DNA of 37,187 nt, taken from contig CAZJVP010000032.1 in assembly GCA_964549615.1 (NCBI GenBank), positions 1 through 37,187 on the forward strand, given 5' to 3'. Below the pieces are notes generated by a model. It was given only the letters and a program-made list of their open reading frames with translations. It made no database searches and had not been told where the DNA came from. This DNA is from CAYVLA01 sp964549615 [NCBI: uncultured Thermococci archaeon]. GTDB lineage: Archaea > CAYQAE01 > CAYVLA01. This document shows, in pieces, positions 7,415 to 15,898 of this stretch. The translations under genes were made by a program, and so were the position numbers. How positions within the stretch are numbered: the stretch's first letter is position 1; every line of letters starts with the position of its first letter.

Positions 7415-10372
7415 ATGATCAAGAGACTAAGCCTCAGAAACTTCATGTCATATGCGAGCGCCGACATACCGTTATCCCCGGGAGTCAACTTCGTCTGCGG
7501 GCCGAACGGGTCAGGGAAGTCGAGCATCCTGATCGCCATCTCCCTGGCCCTCGGGCTTTCCCGCACCGAGCGGGGAAGGAAGCTTTCGGACCTGATCAGA
7601 TGGGGCAGCGACAGGGCTCTCATCCGCCTGGTCCTCGACAACAGCCCCGTGGACGGCGTTCGACCTTGGCCCGAGTTCGACACGGATGAACTGGAGATCG
7701 AGAGGTCGCTGACGAAATCCGGGTCCTATCCCTTGAAGATCGACGGGCTGCCCTCCACCAAGGAGGAACTAACCGCGCTCATCAGGCGGCAGGGGATCAA
7801 CCCTGACAACATGCTGATAATCATGCAGCAGGACATGGTGGAGGAGTTCAGCCTCTTATCGCCGACCCAGAAACTCGAGATGCTGGAGGAGGTCATCGAG
7901 TTCGAATCCTACAGAAAAGACCTGCTCCAGGCGAGAGAGGAGCTCGGAGCGCTTCTCGAGGAGGAGCAGCAGACCCGCAAAATCCTCGAGGGCCAGAGCC
8001 GCAGGGTTACTGAGTGGGAGAGGCTGTACGAGAGGTACCAGAGAAAGCGCAAGCTCGAGGACGAGCTTGAAGATCTCACTGCCGAATCGCTTTGGGCAAG
8101 GGTGGTTGAAGCGGAGAGGCAGCTGCAACAGCTCGAGTTGCGCAAGGCGGAACGCGAACAGGAGCTCCAGCGCCTCGCCAAGAGGGTCGAGGATCTGGAT
8201 GGCAGGATCAAGGAGAGGCTGGTCCGGGTTGAGGAGTCTTGGGCCGACCTTGAAGCATCCAAAAGGTCGCTGGTGCAGGTCGCAAGCGCCCAAGCGGCCG
8301 CAGCTTCAAAGGTTGAGATACTGGGGCGCCTGAAGGAGGACGAGGTGGCCGAGGTTGAGCGCCTCAGGCACTCCATGGCCCGCGATCGCGCGGAGGCGGA
8401 GTCGGCCGCCGCGAAACTGGACCGCCTGAGGGCCGGAGCCGAGCAGGGCGTTGGCGAGGTGGAGTCGCTGGAGAGGCGTCTGCAGCAACTGAGGAGCGAG
8501 ATCTCCAGCCTAGCTGAGTCCCGAAAGGTGGAGGAGCTTCAGTCGGAGCTGGGTTCGAAGAATTGCAAGATCAGCGAGCTTGAGAGGCAGATTTCCTCGT
8601 TGAAGGAACGGCTGGCAAGTCCCTTCGGCCGCGACCTGGAGACGGCGGCTGAAGCCGTCAAGTCGATCCCGGGCCTTGCGGGCGAAGTTTACGGGCCGCT
8701 ATACATGTGCGTTGAGAGCGAGGATTTCTCGCCCGACGTCCTCAGATCCCTTCTGGGCGACTCGCTGCTGCGCTCATTCGTAACCACGAACGAGAACGAT
8801 GCGGCAAAGGTGGCCGAGCTCCTGAAGGAGAGGGGCCTGGATTCGCAGGTCTTCACGGTCCCCGACTCGGCGTTGGTCCTGCTGGAAGAGAAGGAGCTCC
8901 CCGAGGAGGAAGGCGTCCTGGACTGGGCCGTCAACCGGATCAGGGCCCCAAAGCACGTTGAGGCCCTTCTTCACACCGTGCTGGGGGGGACGGTGCTCGC
9001 CGCACCCGGGCATTCGCTCCAGCAACTAGCCAGGTCGCTTCAGACGACCGTGGTCAACAGGGATGGCGAGCGGGCCGGGTTCGTGCGCGGGCTAATCGTT
9101 CAGGTCGGAACCAAGGTCCGGGCGGAGGCGAGGGAGCTGGAGGCGGAACTTGCCGAAGCGACGCAGGCGTACCAGAGGGTCCAGAGCGAGGTCGCCGACC
9201 TCTCGAGGCAGTTGGAGGCAGCGCGGGCCGATAGGGACAGGACATTGGGCTTTAGGTTGCAGGAGATGCTTTCTCTCCATTCAAGGATCGAACTCATCAG
9301 GTCAAGGGCGGTCCCGCAGGAGGCGGTTCTGCAGCGTGAGGCCGAAAGGCTTTTGACGAGGTCACAGGCCCTCGCGGAGTTGAAGGAGAGGATGTTGGAG
9401 GAGCGGGATAGGAAGTTGAAACAGGTCGAGAGGGATCTTTCCTCCGCTGCCAAGGCCGCCTCCTCGGCGGATGCCGAGCTTTCGAAGGCCGAACTTAGGT
9501 ACCAGAGGGCAAGAGAACGCCTCGAGCGGCAGCTTCAGGGCTACTACGAGTTGCAGGGCAAGAGGATGGTGCTGCTTGACCAGATGAGCTCGATGAGGGC
9601 CGCCCTGCGCGACATCGAGCATCGGATCTCGGGCAAAAGGGAGGAGACGCAGAGACTGGTGGATCAGGCGGAGGATCTTTCGCCGCGAATCCCTTCCCCC
9701 AGGGATCTGTTGGAGCTTGAGAGGCTGATCAGCAACATACGCGGGTCGTTGGCTGAGCTGAGCGACGTTCCCGACGACATCGAGGGGGTCTACAAGAAGT
9801 ACCTGGGCGAGTACGACGCCCTCAGGACGAGCCTGCAGTCGATCATAGAGAAAAAGGAGGAGATGCAGGCCGAGCTGAGGAAGGGGCTTGAGAGATGGCG
9901 CGAGATAATGGCTCGCCACCTGGAGGAGGTCAACAGGGACTTCAACGAGATACTTGCGGAGATCGGCGCCAGGGGCAGGGTTTCCCTGACGGATGGGGAT
10001 GTTCGCAGCGTAGGCTTGGACATCGAGGTCGGATTCGCCGGGAAGGAGCTAACCTCGATCAGCACGCTCTCCCAGAGCGGGGGAGAGAAGAGCCTCTCGA
10101 CCATGTCATTTCTCCTTGCTCTGCAACGTCAGGTCAAGTCCCCCTTCAGGGCCGTTGACGAGTACGACGTGCATCTGGATCCGATGAACAAGGACTTGGT
10201 TACCCGTCTGCTCAGATCGGCGGTGAGGCGCGGCGGGGGCAAGCAGTACATCGCCATAACGCCATCCCAGATTCCCAGGAAGGATCTGGAGGGGGCCGAG
10301 AACGTGGTGGTGGTGCAGAGCGTCGAGGGAAAAAGCAAGGTAGGCAGCCTCGTGCTGGAGGCGCCCGCATGA
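7415..10372 (+). CDS. Smc5/6-like SMC-family ATPase
   Basis: The 985-residue protein has the full SMC plan: an N-terminal ATPase half with Walker A GPNGSGKSS (29-37), a long coiled coil, a central hinge-like globular region (about 405-560), a second coiled coil, and a C-terminal half with signature SQSGGEKSLS (about 885-895), Walker B FRAVDEYDVHLD (about 911-922) and QYIAITPSQIP (about 944-954). The motif after the Q-loop (QQDMVEEFSLLSP), the FRAVDE Walker B and the ITP switch motif are those of eukaryotic Smc5/Smc6 and their archaeal relatives, not of chromosomal Smc or Rad50. It would form an ATP-dependent DNA-entrapping ring. The next gene overlaps by 4 nt (ATGA), followed by a third gene, giving an SMC-kleisin-KITE operon. 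Confidence 0.9.
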   Translation: MIKRLSLRNFMSYASADIPLSPGVNFVCGPNGSGKSSILIAISLALGLSRTERGRKLSDLIRWGSDRALIRLVLDNSPVDGVRPWPEFDTDELEIERSLTKSGSYPLKIDGLPSTKEELTALIRRQGINPDNMLIIMQQDMVEEFSLLSPTQKLEMLEEVIEFESYRKDLLQAREELGALLEEEQQTRKILEGQSRRVTEWERLYERYQRKRKLEDELEDLTAESLWARVVEAERQLQQLELRKAEREQELQRLAKRVEDLDGRIKERLVRVEESWADLEASKRSLVQVASAQAAAASKVEILGRLKEDEVAEVERLRHSMARDRAEAESAAAKLDRLRAGAEQGVGEVESLERRLQQLRSEISSLAESRKVEELQSELGSKNCKISELERQISSLKERLASPFGRDLETAAEAVKSIPGLAGEVYGPLYMCVESEDFSPDVLRSLLGDSLLRSFVTTNENDAAKVAELLKERGLDSQVFTVPDSALVLLEEKELPEEEGVLDWAVNRIRAPKHVEALLHTVLGGTVLAAPGHSLQQLARSLQTTVVNRDGERAGFVRGLIVQVGTKVRAEARELEAELAEATQAYQRVQSEVADLSRQLEAARADRDRTLGFRLQEMLSLHSRIELIRSRAVPQEAVLQREAERLLTRSQALAELKERMLEERDRKLKQVERDLSSAAKAASSADAELSKAELRYQRARERLERQLQGYYELQGKRMVLLDQMSSMRAALRDIEHRISGKREETQRLVDQAEDLSPRIPSPRDLLELERLISNIRGSLAELSDVPDDIEGVYKKYLGEYDALRTSLQSIIEKKEEMQAELRKGLERWREIMARHLEEVNRDFNEILAEIGARGRVSLTDGDVRSVGLDIEVGFAGKELTSISTLSQSGGEKSLSTMSFLLALQRQVKSPFRAVDEYDVHLDPMNKDLVTRLLRSAVRRGGGKQYIAITPSQIPRKDLEGAENVVVVQSVEGKSKVGSLVLEAPA

Positions 10373-11133
10373 CGGAGCAGGCCGACGCCCTGAGGCGGGG
10401 AATCGAAACCTGCAAGAGGGCGCTGAGCGGCGAGCTTCTTCCGCACCAGGTGAACGCCTGGGAGCTTTGGCGCGCGCTTTCCGAGGCCTCGGACAGGCTT
10501 TCGGGACCAGAGGAGTACCTGCTCTACGCGACGCTTCTGAGGCTTATCGTTGGAGTTGCTCGCCTGCAGTGCCGTTGGCTGCGATACGAGGCGGACGAGC
10601 TGTTCATCGACGCGGATATGGCCAGGGAGAAGATACATTCGCTTTCCCTAAGGACCCTTCGGTCGATCTTTGCCAAGAGCTTCCACCCCCTGGTCGAGAT
10701 GGAGCGGATGACGCTGAAGGCTTTGGATGCGGGGAGGAAGCACTGGGAGGAACTGTCCGGCAGGCCTTTCCAGGAGTTCGCCGCCCCGGAAGCGTTCGCG
10801 ACCTACGGGAGGGGGTCCGAGGTGGAATTGCAGGTGGTTACCGAGGTGAGGTTCGAGGAGCTCTTGGACGAGATGATGCAGGAGTTCCTGTCCATGGGCG
10901 GAGGTTCGGACCTCCCGTACGAAGCCTTCATCTCAAAACGAGGATCGGCGAGTTTCCCCGAAATGGTGACGAGGAGCTATCTGGCGAGCTTCCTCGTGTC
11001 GCAGCGCAGGCTGAGCCTGAGGGGAGAAGGCAGGGCGCTGGTGCTATCGGGAGCCACTGCCGAGCCCGGTGCCACGCAGAGCGTCGCGGTCATCCTGAGG
11101 CAGAGGAGGCAAGGCGCGCATGCTGACCGATGA
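10369..11133 (+). CDS. Kleisin-like partner of the Smc5/6-like ATPase (ScpA/Nse4-like)
   Basis: The 254-residue protein starts at ATG 10369, overlapping the SMC stop by 4 nt. Its N-terminal region is helical, and AWELWRALSEASDRLS followed by EEYLLYATLLRLIVGVARLQCRWLRYEADEL resembles the ScpA N-terminal helices that contact the SMC neck. The middle is charged. The C-terminal part (EAFISKRGSASFPEMVTRSYLASFLVSQRRLSLRGEG) looks like a small winged helix that would cap the partner ATPase head. Sequence identity to known kleisins is low, so the call rests on predicted layout and on position between an SMC and a KITE-like gene. It ends 14 nt inside the next gene. Confidence 0.6.
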   Translation: MTEQADALRRGIETCKRALSGELLPHQVNAWELWRALSEASDRLSGPEEYLLYATLLRLIVGVARLQCRWLRYEADELFIDADMAREKIHSLSLRTLRSIFAKSFHPLVEMERMTLKALDAGRKHWEELSGRPFQEFAAPEAFATYGRGSEVELQVVTEVRFEELLDEMMQEFLSMGGGSDLPYEAFISKRGSASFPEMVTRSYLASFLVSQRRLSLRGEGRALVLSGATAEPGATQSVAVILRQRRQGAHADR

Positions 11134-11659
11134 CGAGCTCTCGGCACTGAGGCTATTGCTCTTCCGGCGCGGGATGCGGCCTGGGGCTAGCCTTGAGGAG
11201 CTCGAGAAGGTCTGCACCGAGCCTGTGGAGAAGGTCCTTGCGGGGCTCAACGAGAAGGTCGGGGATCTTGGGCTTGAGATAGTGACCATCGAGGAGTCCG
11301 ACGAGTTTCTCTCGGAAGGCAGGAGGCGAGCTTTCATAAGGTCGAAGGCCCCGCTGCACCGGGAGGAGCTCAAGCTCTGCGGCTGGGATAGGAGATCCCT
11401 TGCGGCGCTCGCGGTCGCCGCGAGCTATCTCGTGAGCCGCGGCGGAAGGGCGAAGGAGATCGAGCTCGTCAACGTCCTCAAGTCCAAGAACATCTCGGCT
11501 CGAAGGATAGACAGGATGGTGGAGGCTGGTTACCTGGCCCGGACGGAGGGCATGATCAGCCTGTCTTGGAGGTCGCTGGCTGAGATCGACCAGGATGAGC
11601 TGAAGCGCCTCTTCCTAGCCGCGAAGCCCCGGACCAAGCCTGCCAAGGAGCCGGGCTAG
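11120..11659 (+). CDS. KITE-like winged-helix protein (ScpB/Nse3-like)
   Basis: The 179-residue protein has the ScpB-like layout of two consecutive winged-helix units. The first is about residues 1-80 (helical LSALRLLLFRRG and SLEELEKVCTEPVEKVLAGLNEKV, then the wing LGLEIVTIEESDEFLSE). The second is about 88-160 (DRRSLAALAVAASYLVSRGG, then ELVNVLKSKNISARRIDRMVEAGYLARTEGMISLS). Homodimers of such KITE proteins bind the kleisin middle segment in Smc-ScpAB and in Smc5/6 (Nse1/Nse3). It overlaps the kleisin-like gene by 14 nt, and its stop codon shares bases with the stop of the convergent gene at 11656. The tail is Lys/Pro-rich. Confidence 0.65.
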   Translation: MLTDDELSALRLLLFRRGMRPGASLEELEKVCTEPVEKVLAGLNEKVGDLGLEIVTIEESDEFLSEGRRRAFIRSKAPLHREELKLCGWDRRSLAALAVAASYLVSRGGRAKEIELVNVLKSKNISARRIDRMVEAGYLARTEGMISLSWRSLAEIDQDELKRLFLAAKPRTKPAKEPG

Positions 11660-12753
11660 GTCCATCGCATCGCGGATATCCAGTCGTAAAAGGCCATCCT
11701 CTCCTTCTCGTCCATGTACGCAAGGAAAAGGAACTTGCTTTCTTCCGGGAAAACGTCTATCTTCCTTCCCCCGAAGACGAACCTGACCTTGTGCAGCCTG
11801 CCGATCTTGGAGAGGTCCAGGCCGGCGCTTGAAAGCGAGCGGAGGGTGAGGAGCACGTCGTCTCCGAGCAGCGACATCTTCTGCGGGCGGCCCTGAAGGT
11901 CGATATTGGTGAAATCCACGTAGGATACGCCGACGGGGCCCGAGCCCGCGGCATCCGATTTCCACGCTGGATCCGAGATGCTTGAGAGGATGTTCTCCGT
12001 GGAGATCGTCCAGACGTCGAAAGCCTCGTCGCTGCCCGCGATGAAGCGCGAAAGCGTTGAGAGGGTCCTCGCCTCCCTGTTGGGGTCCGGCGTGCCTATC
12101 TCAAGGGTCTTGGATGGTGGGTGCAGGACCGCAATGACCCGTTTCACCAAGGTGTCCCAGTGCCGGCCCTCCATTTCCTCCGCATACCTGATCTTGTCCA
12201 CATACTTGATGAAGATGAGGTAGGATTCTCCCCTGAGCAACACCCTCTCCAGCGTGGCAACTTTTGCGGTGAAGCTCAGGCGCGTCTCGACCGCGCCCCG
12301 CAGATCCTCGAAGGCCGCGGAATCCTGGTCGAGGAGCCCCTCGAGGTCGGCCTCGATTCTGCCCTTCGAGAGGACGTACCTCCTGAACGTCTTCGCCCTC
12401 TCCTGGGCCATCAAGAGTTGGGCATCCCAGAGGATCTGTCTCGTCCTGTCCTCCATCAGGGAGAGAACGAGTTCCTGCCGGGTTGCGCCCTGCTTGGGGA
12501 GCCGCTCCAGGTCGGCTGCCCTCTCCAAGATGAGATCCTCCGAGACGTTCCTCCCGATTTCGGCGGCCTCGCTGAGCTCGCGCGCCACATCCTTCGCCTT
12601 GTTGATTATGAGCTCCACGAAGTCCTCCTTCGGCGTGTCAGGTGGGTAGGAAATTCCCCTCGATGCGGCGAACTTTATTAGGGCATCGAGCGGATAGGAC
12701 ATTATCCTGGACTTCATGAACGACTCGGGGATCTTGTCGGTTCTTTCATCCAT
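11656..12753 (-). CDS. Unknown 365-aa protein, possible N-terminal SAP-like motif
   Basis: The protein is not recognised. Residues about 19-48 (PLDALIKFAASRGISYPPDTPKED and following) resemble a SAP/HeH helix-extension-helix that commonly binds DNA. The middle (about 75-180) is strongly helical and may be coiled coil. The C-terminal third is beta-rich, with GRPQKMSLLGDDVLL and a closing RKIDVFPEESKFLFLAYMDEKE segment that could be a PH-like fold. There is no signal peptide or membrane segment. It is convergent with the Smc5/6-like operon, with overlapping stop codons. It is also divergent from the 253-aa gene, with which it shares a promoter region at 12780-12792. Confidence 0.75.
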   Translation of the reverse strand: MDERTDKIPESFMKSRIMSYPLDALIKFAASRGISYPPDTPKEDFVELIINKAKDVARELSEAAEIGRNVSEDLILERAADLERLPKQGATRQELVLSLMEDRTRQILWDAQLLMAQERAKTFRRYVLSKGRIEADLEGLLDQDSAAFEDLRGAVETRLSFTAKVATLERVLLRGESYLIFIKYVDKIRYAEEMEGRHWDTLVKRVIAVLHPPSKTLEIGTPDPNREARTLSTLSRFIAGSDEAFDVWTISTENILSSISDPAWKSDAAGSGPVGVSYVDFTNIDLQGRPQKMSLLGDDVLLTLRSLSSAGLDLSKIGRLHKVRFVFGGRKIDVFPEESKFLFLAYMDEKERMAFYDWISAMRWT

Positions 12754-12779
12754 GGCAGCGGAATATCCGGAAGCGCGAC

Positions 12780-12793
12780 CACTATAATCTTTT
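12780..12793. promoter_or_regulatory. Shared divergent TATA-like element
   Basis: The 60-bp gap between the divergent genes at 12753 (minus) and 12814 (plus) contains a single AT-rich block, cactataatctttt. It reads as ctataatc on the plus strand and gattatag on the minus strand. It lies about 27 nt before each predicted transcript start, so one block could serve both directions and co-regulate the pair. Confidence 0.5.
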
Positions 12794-12813
12794 CGCTGGC
12801 GTGAGGTGGTGGG

Positions 12814-13575
12814 TTGGCTTACGTCATTCTCGGGCTCACGACCACGCTCGCCAGGTCTGGAACGGAGGCGGGCAGGATGATCTTGCAGGGCGGCTACGAC
12901 GGACTCCTCCTGGATTTTCCCCAGGAACTGGAGGGGACCGTTGACTCTCTCAGGAGCGGCGCGCCCTTGGAGGCGGCCGAGGAGGCCGTCGATCAGCTGC
13001 TGGGAGGATACTCCAAGAGCTGGCTGTACAGGAACCGCCCCGTGCTTGAGTCTCTCCGAGACATGCCCGAGGCTGAGGTGGTGTGCACCGGCCGGCTTGA
13101 GGAGGAGGGCAGGATGATGGAGGACCGCATGTCATTAGCCCTGCTGGAGTACAGGACGATGGTCGGCCGGGTCGTTGTTTCGCGGTGGCGAGAGGCCTTG
13201 AGGAAGGCTTCCCGCAATCTGCATGAGTCCGTCGTGGCGCAGGGCAGGAGGATTCTTAAAGCCATAAGGGAGGGAGGCAGGTGGCTGTGCATCGCGGGCG
13301 TCTATGCCAGAAGGCTGGAGCAGACCTTGCGCTCCCACGGACATCCGAGCGCGGCCGTCCTCCTCGGAAGACCCTACCTCGGGACTCCCCTGGAGGCGCT
13401 CTCTGCCGAGCTCGCCGAGGGAGATCCGTCCGATGAGAGAGTGCGATACCTCGTGGAACTCCACCTGGATTTCCTGCGGAACTACGTGATGGTCTCGCCC
13501 GCTCTGGACGAGGCATACGACTCTTGGCTGGAGAACGGGGAGTGGGCCAAGCTCTACCACTATGGCTCGAGGTAG
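12814..13575 (+). CDS. Unknown 253-aa protein, faint TraB/PrgY-like features
   Basis: The protein starts at TTG 12814, chosen because gaggtg lies 5 nt upstream. It opens with a strand-loop VILGLTTTLARSGTEA followed by GGYDGLLLDFPQEL, and later has MMEDRMSLALLEYRTMVGR and WLCIAGVYARRLEQTL. The order is: an early strand, an acidic strand end, then a residue-rich helix with R-x-x-x-D-R-M, then a late strand with a glycine. This recalls TraB/PrgY or erythromycin-esterase-like folds, but key histidines are absent, so this is only a hint. No signal peptide is present. The 3' end overlaps the convergent deoxyhypusine synthase gene by 16 nt. Confidence 0.65.
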   Translation: MAYVILGLTTTLARSGTEAGRMILQGGYDGLLLDFPQELEGTVDSLRSGAPLEAAEEAVDQLLGGYSKSWLYRNRPVLESLRDMPEAEVVCTGRLEEEGRMMEDRMSLALLEYRTMVGRVVVSRWREALRKASRNLHESVVAQGRRILKAIREGGRWLCIAGVYARRLEQTLRSHGHPSAAVLLGRPYLGTPLEALSAELAEGDPSDERVRYLVELHLDFLRNYVMVSPALDEAYDSWLENGEWAKLYHYGSR

Positions 13576-14570
13576 GGAAAGGAACGCCTTTTCCTCCCTC
13601 GAAGGACCTGTGATGAACTGTCCGAGACGGTCGCAACCAGCAACGGCAGTGCGATCGTGGCGTCCGCGTGGACGGTCGCCATCCTCGCCCGCGGGGACAC
13701 CTTGCCCCACGAGATGGACTCCTCGAGCGTGCAACCCGAGAGTCCTCCCCACTGGGGCGAATCGGTTGTGACCTGGACTGCATACTTGTGGCCCCCCTTG
13801 TCGTCTCCGAGCAGCTTGGCCATCACCTGGGTCTGCTGGATGTAGTTCTTGGGGGTTCCTCCACCGATGTAGATCACCCCCGTGCTCTCGCTCTGGCGGA
13901 CGATCCGGGTGATCTCGTCGATGTCCGCGACGACGTCAATCTGGGGGCATCCCCCGTAGCGCTCCCTGGCCAAGAGAAGGCTCATTCCCAGCGAGCTATC
14001 CGCGATGGCGGGGCAGAAGACCGGGATGCCAGCTTTCGCTGCCGTGCCTACCAGGCCCTCTCGCTTGAACCGGGGAAGAAGGGACTTTCCGAGGCGGCTT
14101 ACGTACTGCCTCGTGGTGAGCCGGCAGGTCCCGATGGCAGCCGATGCCTCCGCGATGATTGCGTCTGTCTGCTCGAACGCCTCCTCGCTAGCGAAGACGT
14201 CGTATATCCTGTCGATCATCTTCCTCCCCAGGGCCCGGTCATCGGCGATGAAGTCTCCCTGCCAGTGCGATCCTCCGAGGGACTCGTGGATGTCGTGGTA
14301 AAGATTCGCTCCCGTGGAGACCACGACGTCGACCATCTTCTTGCCGAGGAGCGTGCACATGAGCCTTCTCATCCCGGCGGGGATCATTGCCCCGGCGAGA
14401 CCGAGAAAGATCGTTGTGCCCTCATCCGAGAGCATGTTTGACCATACGCTGGCGGCGTTACCCAAGCTTCTGGCCTGGAACGCAGTGCCCTTCATCTGGC
14501 CCAGCATGTCCGCTACGGTCATCCGAGGTTTGACTTTGATCCCTTCCACTGGGCGATGTTCCCCTTCCAT
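13560..14570 (-). CDS. dys: Deoxyhypusine synthase
   Basis: Deoxyhypusine synthase transfers the aminobutyl group of spermidine to a lysine of aIF5A, using NAD, in the cytoplasm. From ATG 14570 the protein has 336 residues. Diagnostic segments are SVWSNMLSDEGTTIFLGLAG, MVDVVVSTGANLYHDIHES, FCPAIADSSLG, YIGGGTPKNYIQQ and ESISWGKV, where Lys290 is the residue that forms the covalent enzyme-aminobutyl intermediate. Histidine and aspartate of TVHADATIALPLL follow as in the family. The open frame extends to 14723, but the extra 51 residues are atypical and contain no family homology, so the inner ATG is preferred. A ttaagaac element lies just upstream. Confidence 0.95.
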   Translation of the reverse strand: MEGEHRPVEGIKVKPRMTVADMLGQMKGTAFQARSLGNAASVWSNMLSDEGTTIFLGLAGAMIPAGMRRLMCTLLGKKMVDVVVSTGANLYHDIHESLGGSHWQGDFIADDRALGRKMIDRIYDVFASEEAFEQTDAIIAEASAAIGTCRLTTRQYVSRLGKSLLPRFKREGLVGTAAKAGIPVFCPAIADSSLGMSLLLARERYGGCPQIDVVADIDEITRIVRQSESTGVIYIGGGTPKNYIQQTQVMAKLLGDDKGGHKYAVQVTTDSPQWGGLSGCTLEESISWGKVSPRARMATVHADATIALPLLVATVSDSSSQVLRGRKRRSFPYLEP

Positions 14571-14752
14571 GGAGTTGCCGGCCCCTCGCAGGTTCTTAAC
14601 TCCTTCGATCGGGTCGGAGCGGCAAGGTAGCTTCCCGGGCTGCGCAGGTGAAGGCCAAGACGATCGCCCCTCGGCGACGCAAGCAAGTCCCCAGACCAAG
14701 AAACAGCCTGGGGGTCCAATCAAGTCTTTAAGTCCACGGCTAGAGATCCTGG

Positions 14753-15898
14753 ATGGGGCAGAGATTGCAGAGAACGGGAACGATGGACCTGCCGCTCCAC
14801 GGAGGCGCTGCGCCGCAATGGTTGGTGCAGCGGATGAAGAAGCTGGGCAAGGCCATATCGGATGTCATCGTTGACCAGTACGGGCAGAAGGAGTTGCTTC
14901 TAAGGCTTTCGAACCCGGACTGGTTCCAGGCGCTGAGCTGCGTGCTGGCCTTCGACTGGCACAGTTCGGGTACCACGACGGTCTTGTGTGGCGTGTTGAA
15001 GGAGGTGCTGGATGCGCAGGAGCATGGCGTGGCGGCGGTTGGAGGGAAAGGGATTCGTTCCAGGCAAGCTGTGCAGGAGATTCCTGAGGTCGGTGAAGCA
15101 CTTTCCCTCCACCCATCGAAGGTCGAGGCCTTGGTCAGGGCGAGCAGGCTCTCCGCCAAGGTCGACACGGCCCTTCTTCAGGATGGCTTCAGTCTCTATC
15201 ACCACACCATGTTCATATCCGAGGGCGGCCACTGGGCGGTAGTCCAACAGGGCATGCGCCCCGAATCCCGGACCGCAAGGCGGTATCACTGGTTGTCCTG
15301 GGGCTTTGAGACCTTCGTCGAGGAGCCGCACTCTGGGATCGCGTGCGACGAGAGGATGGAGCGCGTGCTGAACCTGACGTCCTCGGCAAGCAGGGGCTGC
15401 AGGGAAAAGAGCCTGGACCTCGCCCTGCAGGGCCCCGGGCAGCTCCAAGACGATTTGGCGAAGGTCAGACTTGGTCCCCAGAAGACTCTCATGGAGTACG
15501 TCGGCCATGTCGCCACGGCGCGAAGCGCGCTCCCCTGCAAGATCGACTGGGAGGCCATGAAGAGAGTTTATGATTTCAGTCCGAAGAACTACGAGGATTT
15601 CATCCTCGTCCGGGGCATCGGGCCATCGACGGTGAGGGCCCTTGCCCTGATCTCTGATCTGATCTACGGCCAATCCCCTGACTGGAAGGATCCTGTCAAG
15701 TACTCCTACTGTCTAGGCGGCAAGGACGGGGTACCTTATCCCGTCGACAGGGCGTCCTACGACGAAAGCATCGAGGTGCTCACAAACGCAATCAAGGAGG
15801 CCAAGCTGGGCAGCAACGAGAAGATGGACGCTTTGCGGCGACTTAACAGGCTGATCCCGCCCGAGGTTCGCAGGGGCGAGCTTACATGGCTGAGGTAG
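14753..15898 (+). CDS. DUF763 family protein with helix-hairpin-helix
   Basis: The 381-residue protein belongs to DUF763 (PF05559), found mainly in archaea and thermophilic bacteria. The hallmark TGTMDLPLHGGAAPQWL sits at residues 8-24. Further conserved segments include GGKGIRSRQA, LYHHTMFISEGGHWAVVQQGM and YHWLSW. The C-terminal part carries a helix-hairpin-helix (VRGIGPSTVRALALIS, about 286-301), which implies non-specific DNA or RNA contact. The biochemical role is not known to me. The start is ATG 14753. Its 3' end overlaps the start of the Lhr-like helicase by 13 nt, so the two are translated together and probably work on the same nucleic-acid substrate. Confidence 0.92.
   Translation: MGQRLQRTGTMDLPLHGGAAPQWLVQRMKKLGKAISDVIVDQYGQKELLLRLSNPDWFQALSCVLAFDWHSSGTTTVLCGVLKEVLDAQEHGVAAVGGKGIRSRQAVQEIPEVGEALSLHPSKVEALVRASRLSAKVDTALLQDGFSLYHHTMFISEGGHWAVVQQGMRPESRTARRYHWLSWGFETFVEEPHSGIACDERMERVLNLTSSASRGCREKSLDLALQGPGQLQDDLAKVRLGPQKTLMEYVGHVATARSALPCKIDWEAMKRVYDFSPKNYEDFILVRGIGPSTVRALALISDLIYGQSPDWKDPVKYSYCLGGKDGVPYPVDRASYDESIEVLTNAIKEAKLGSNEKMDALRRLNRLIPPEVRRGELTWLR

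Noticed and set aside
14571-14723. 51-residue N-terminal extension of deoxyhypusine synthase
   Set aside because: The extra residues are unlike the family, and ATG 14570 gives the usual length.
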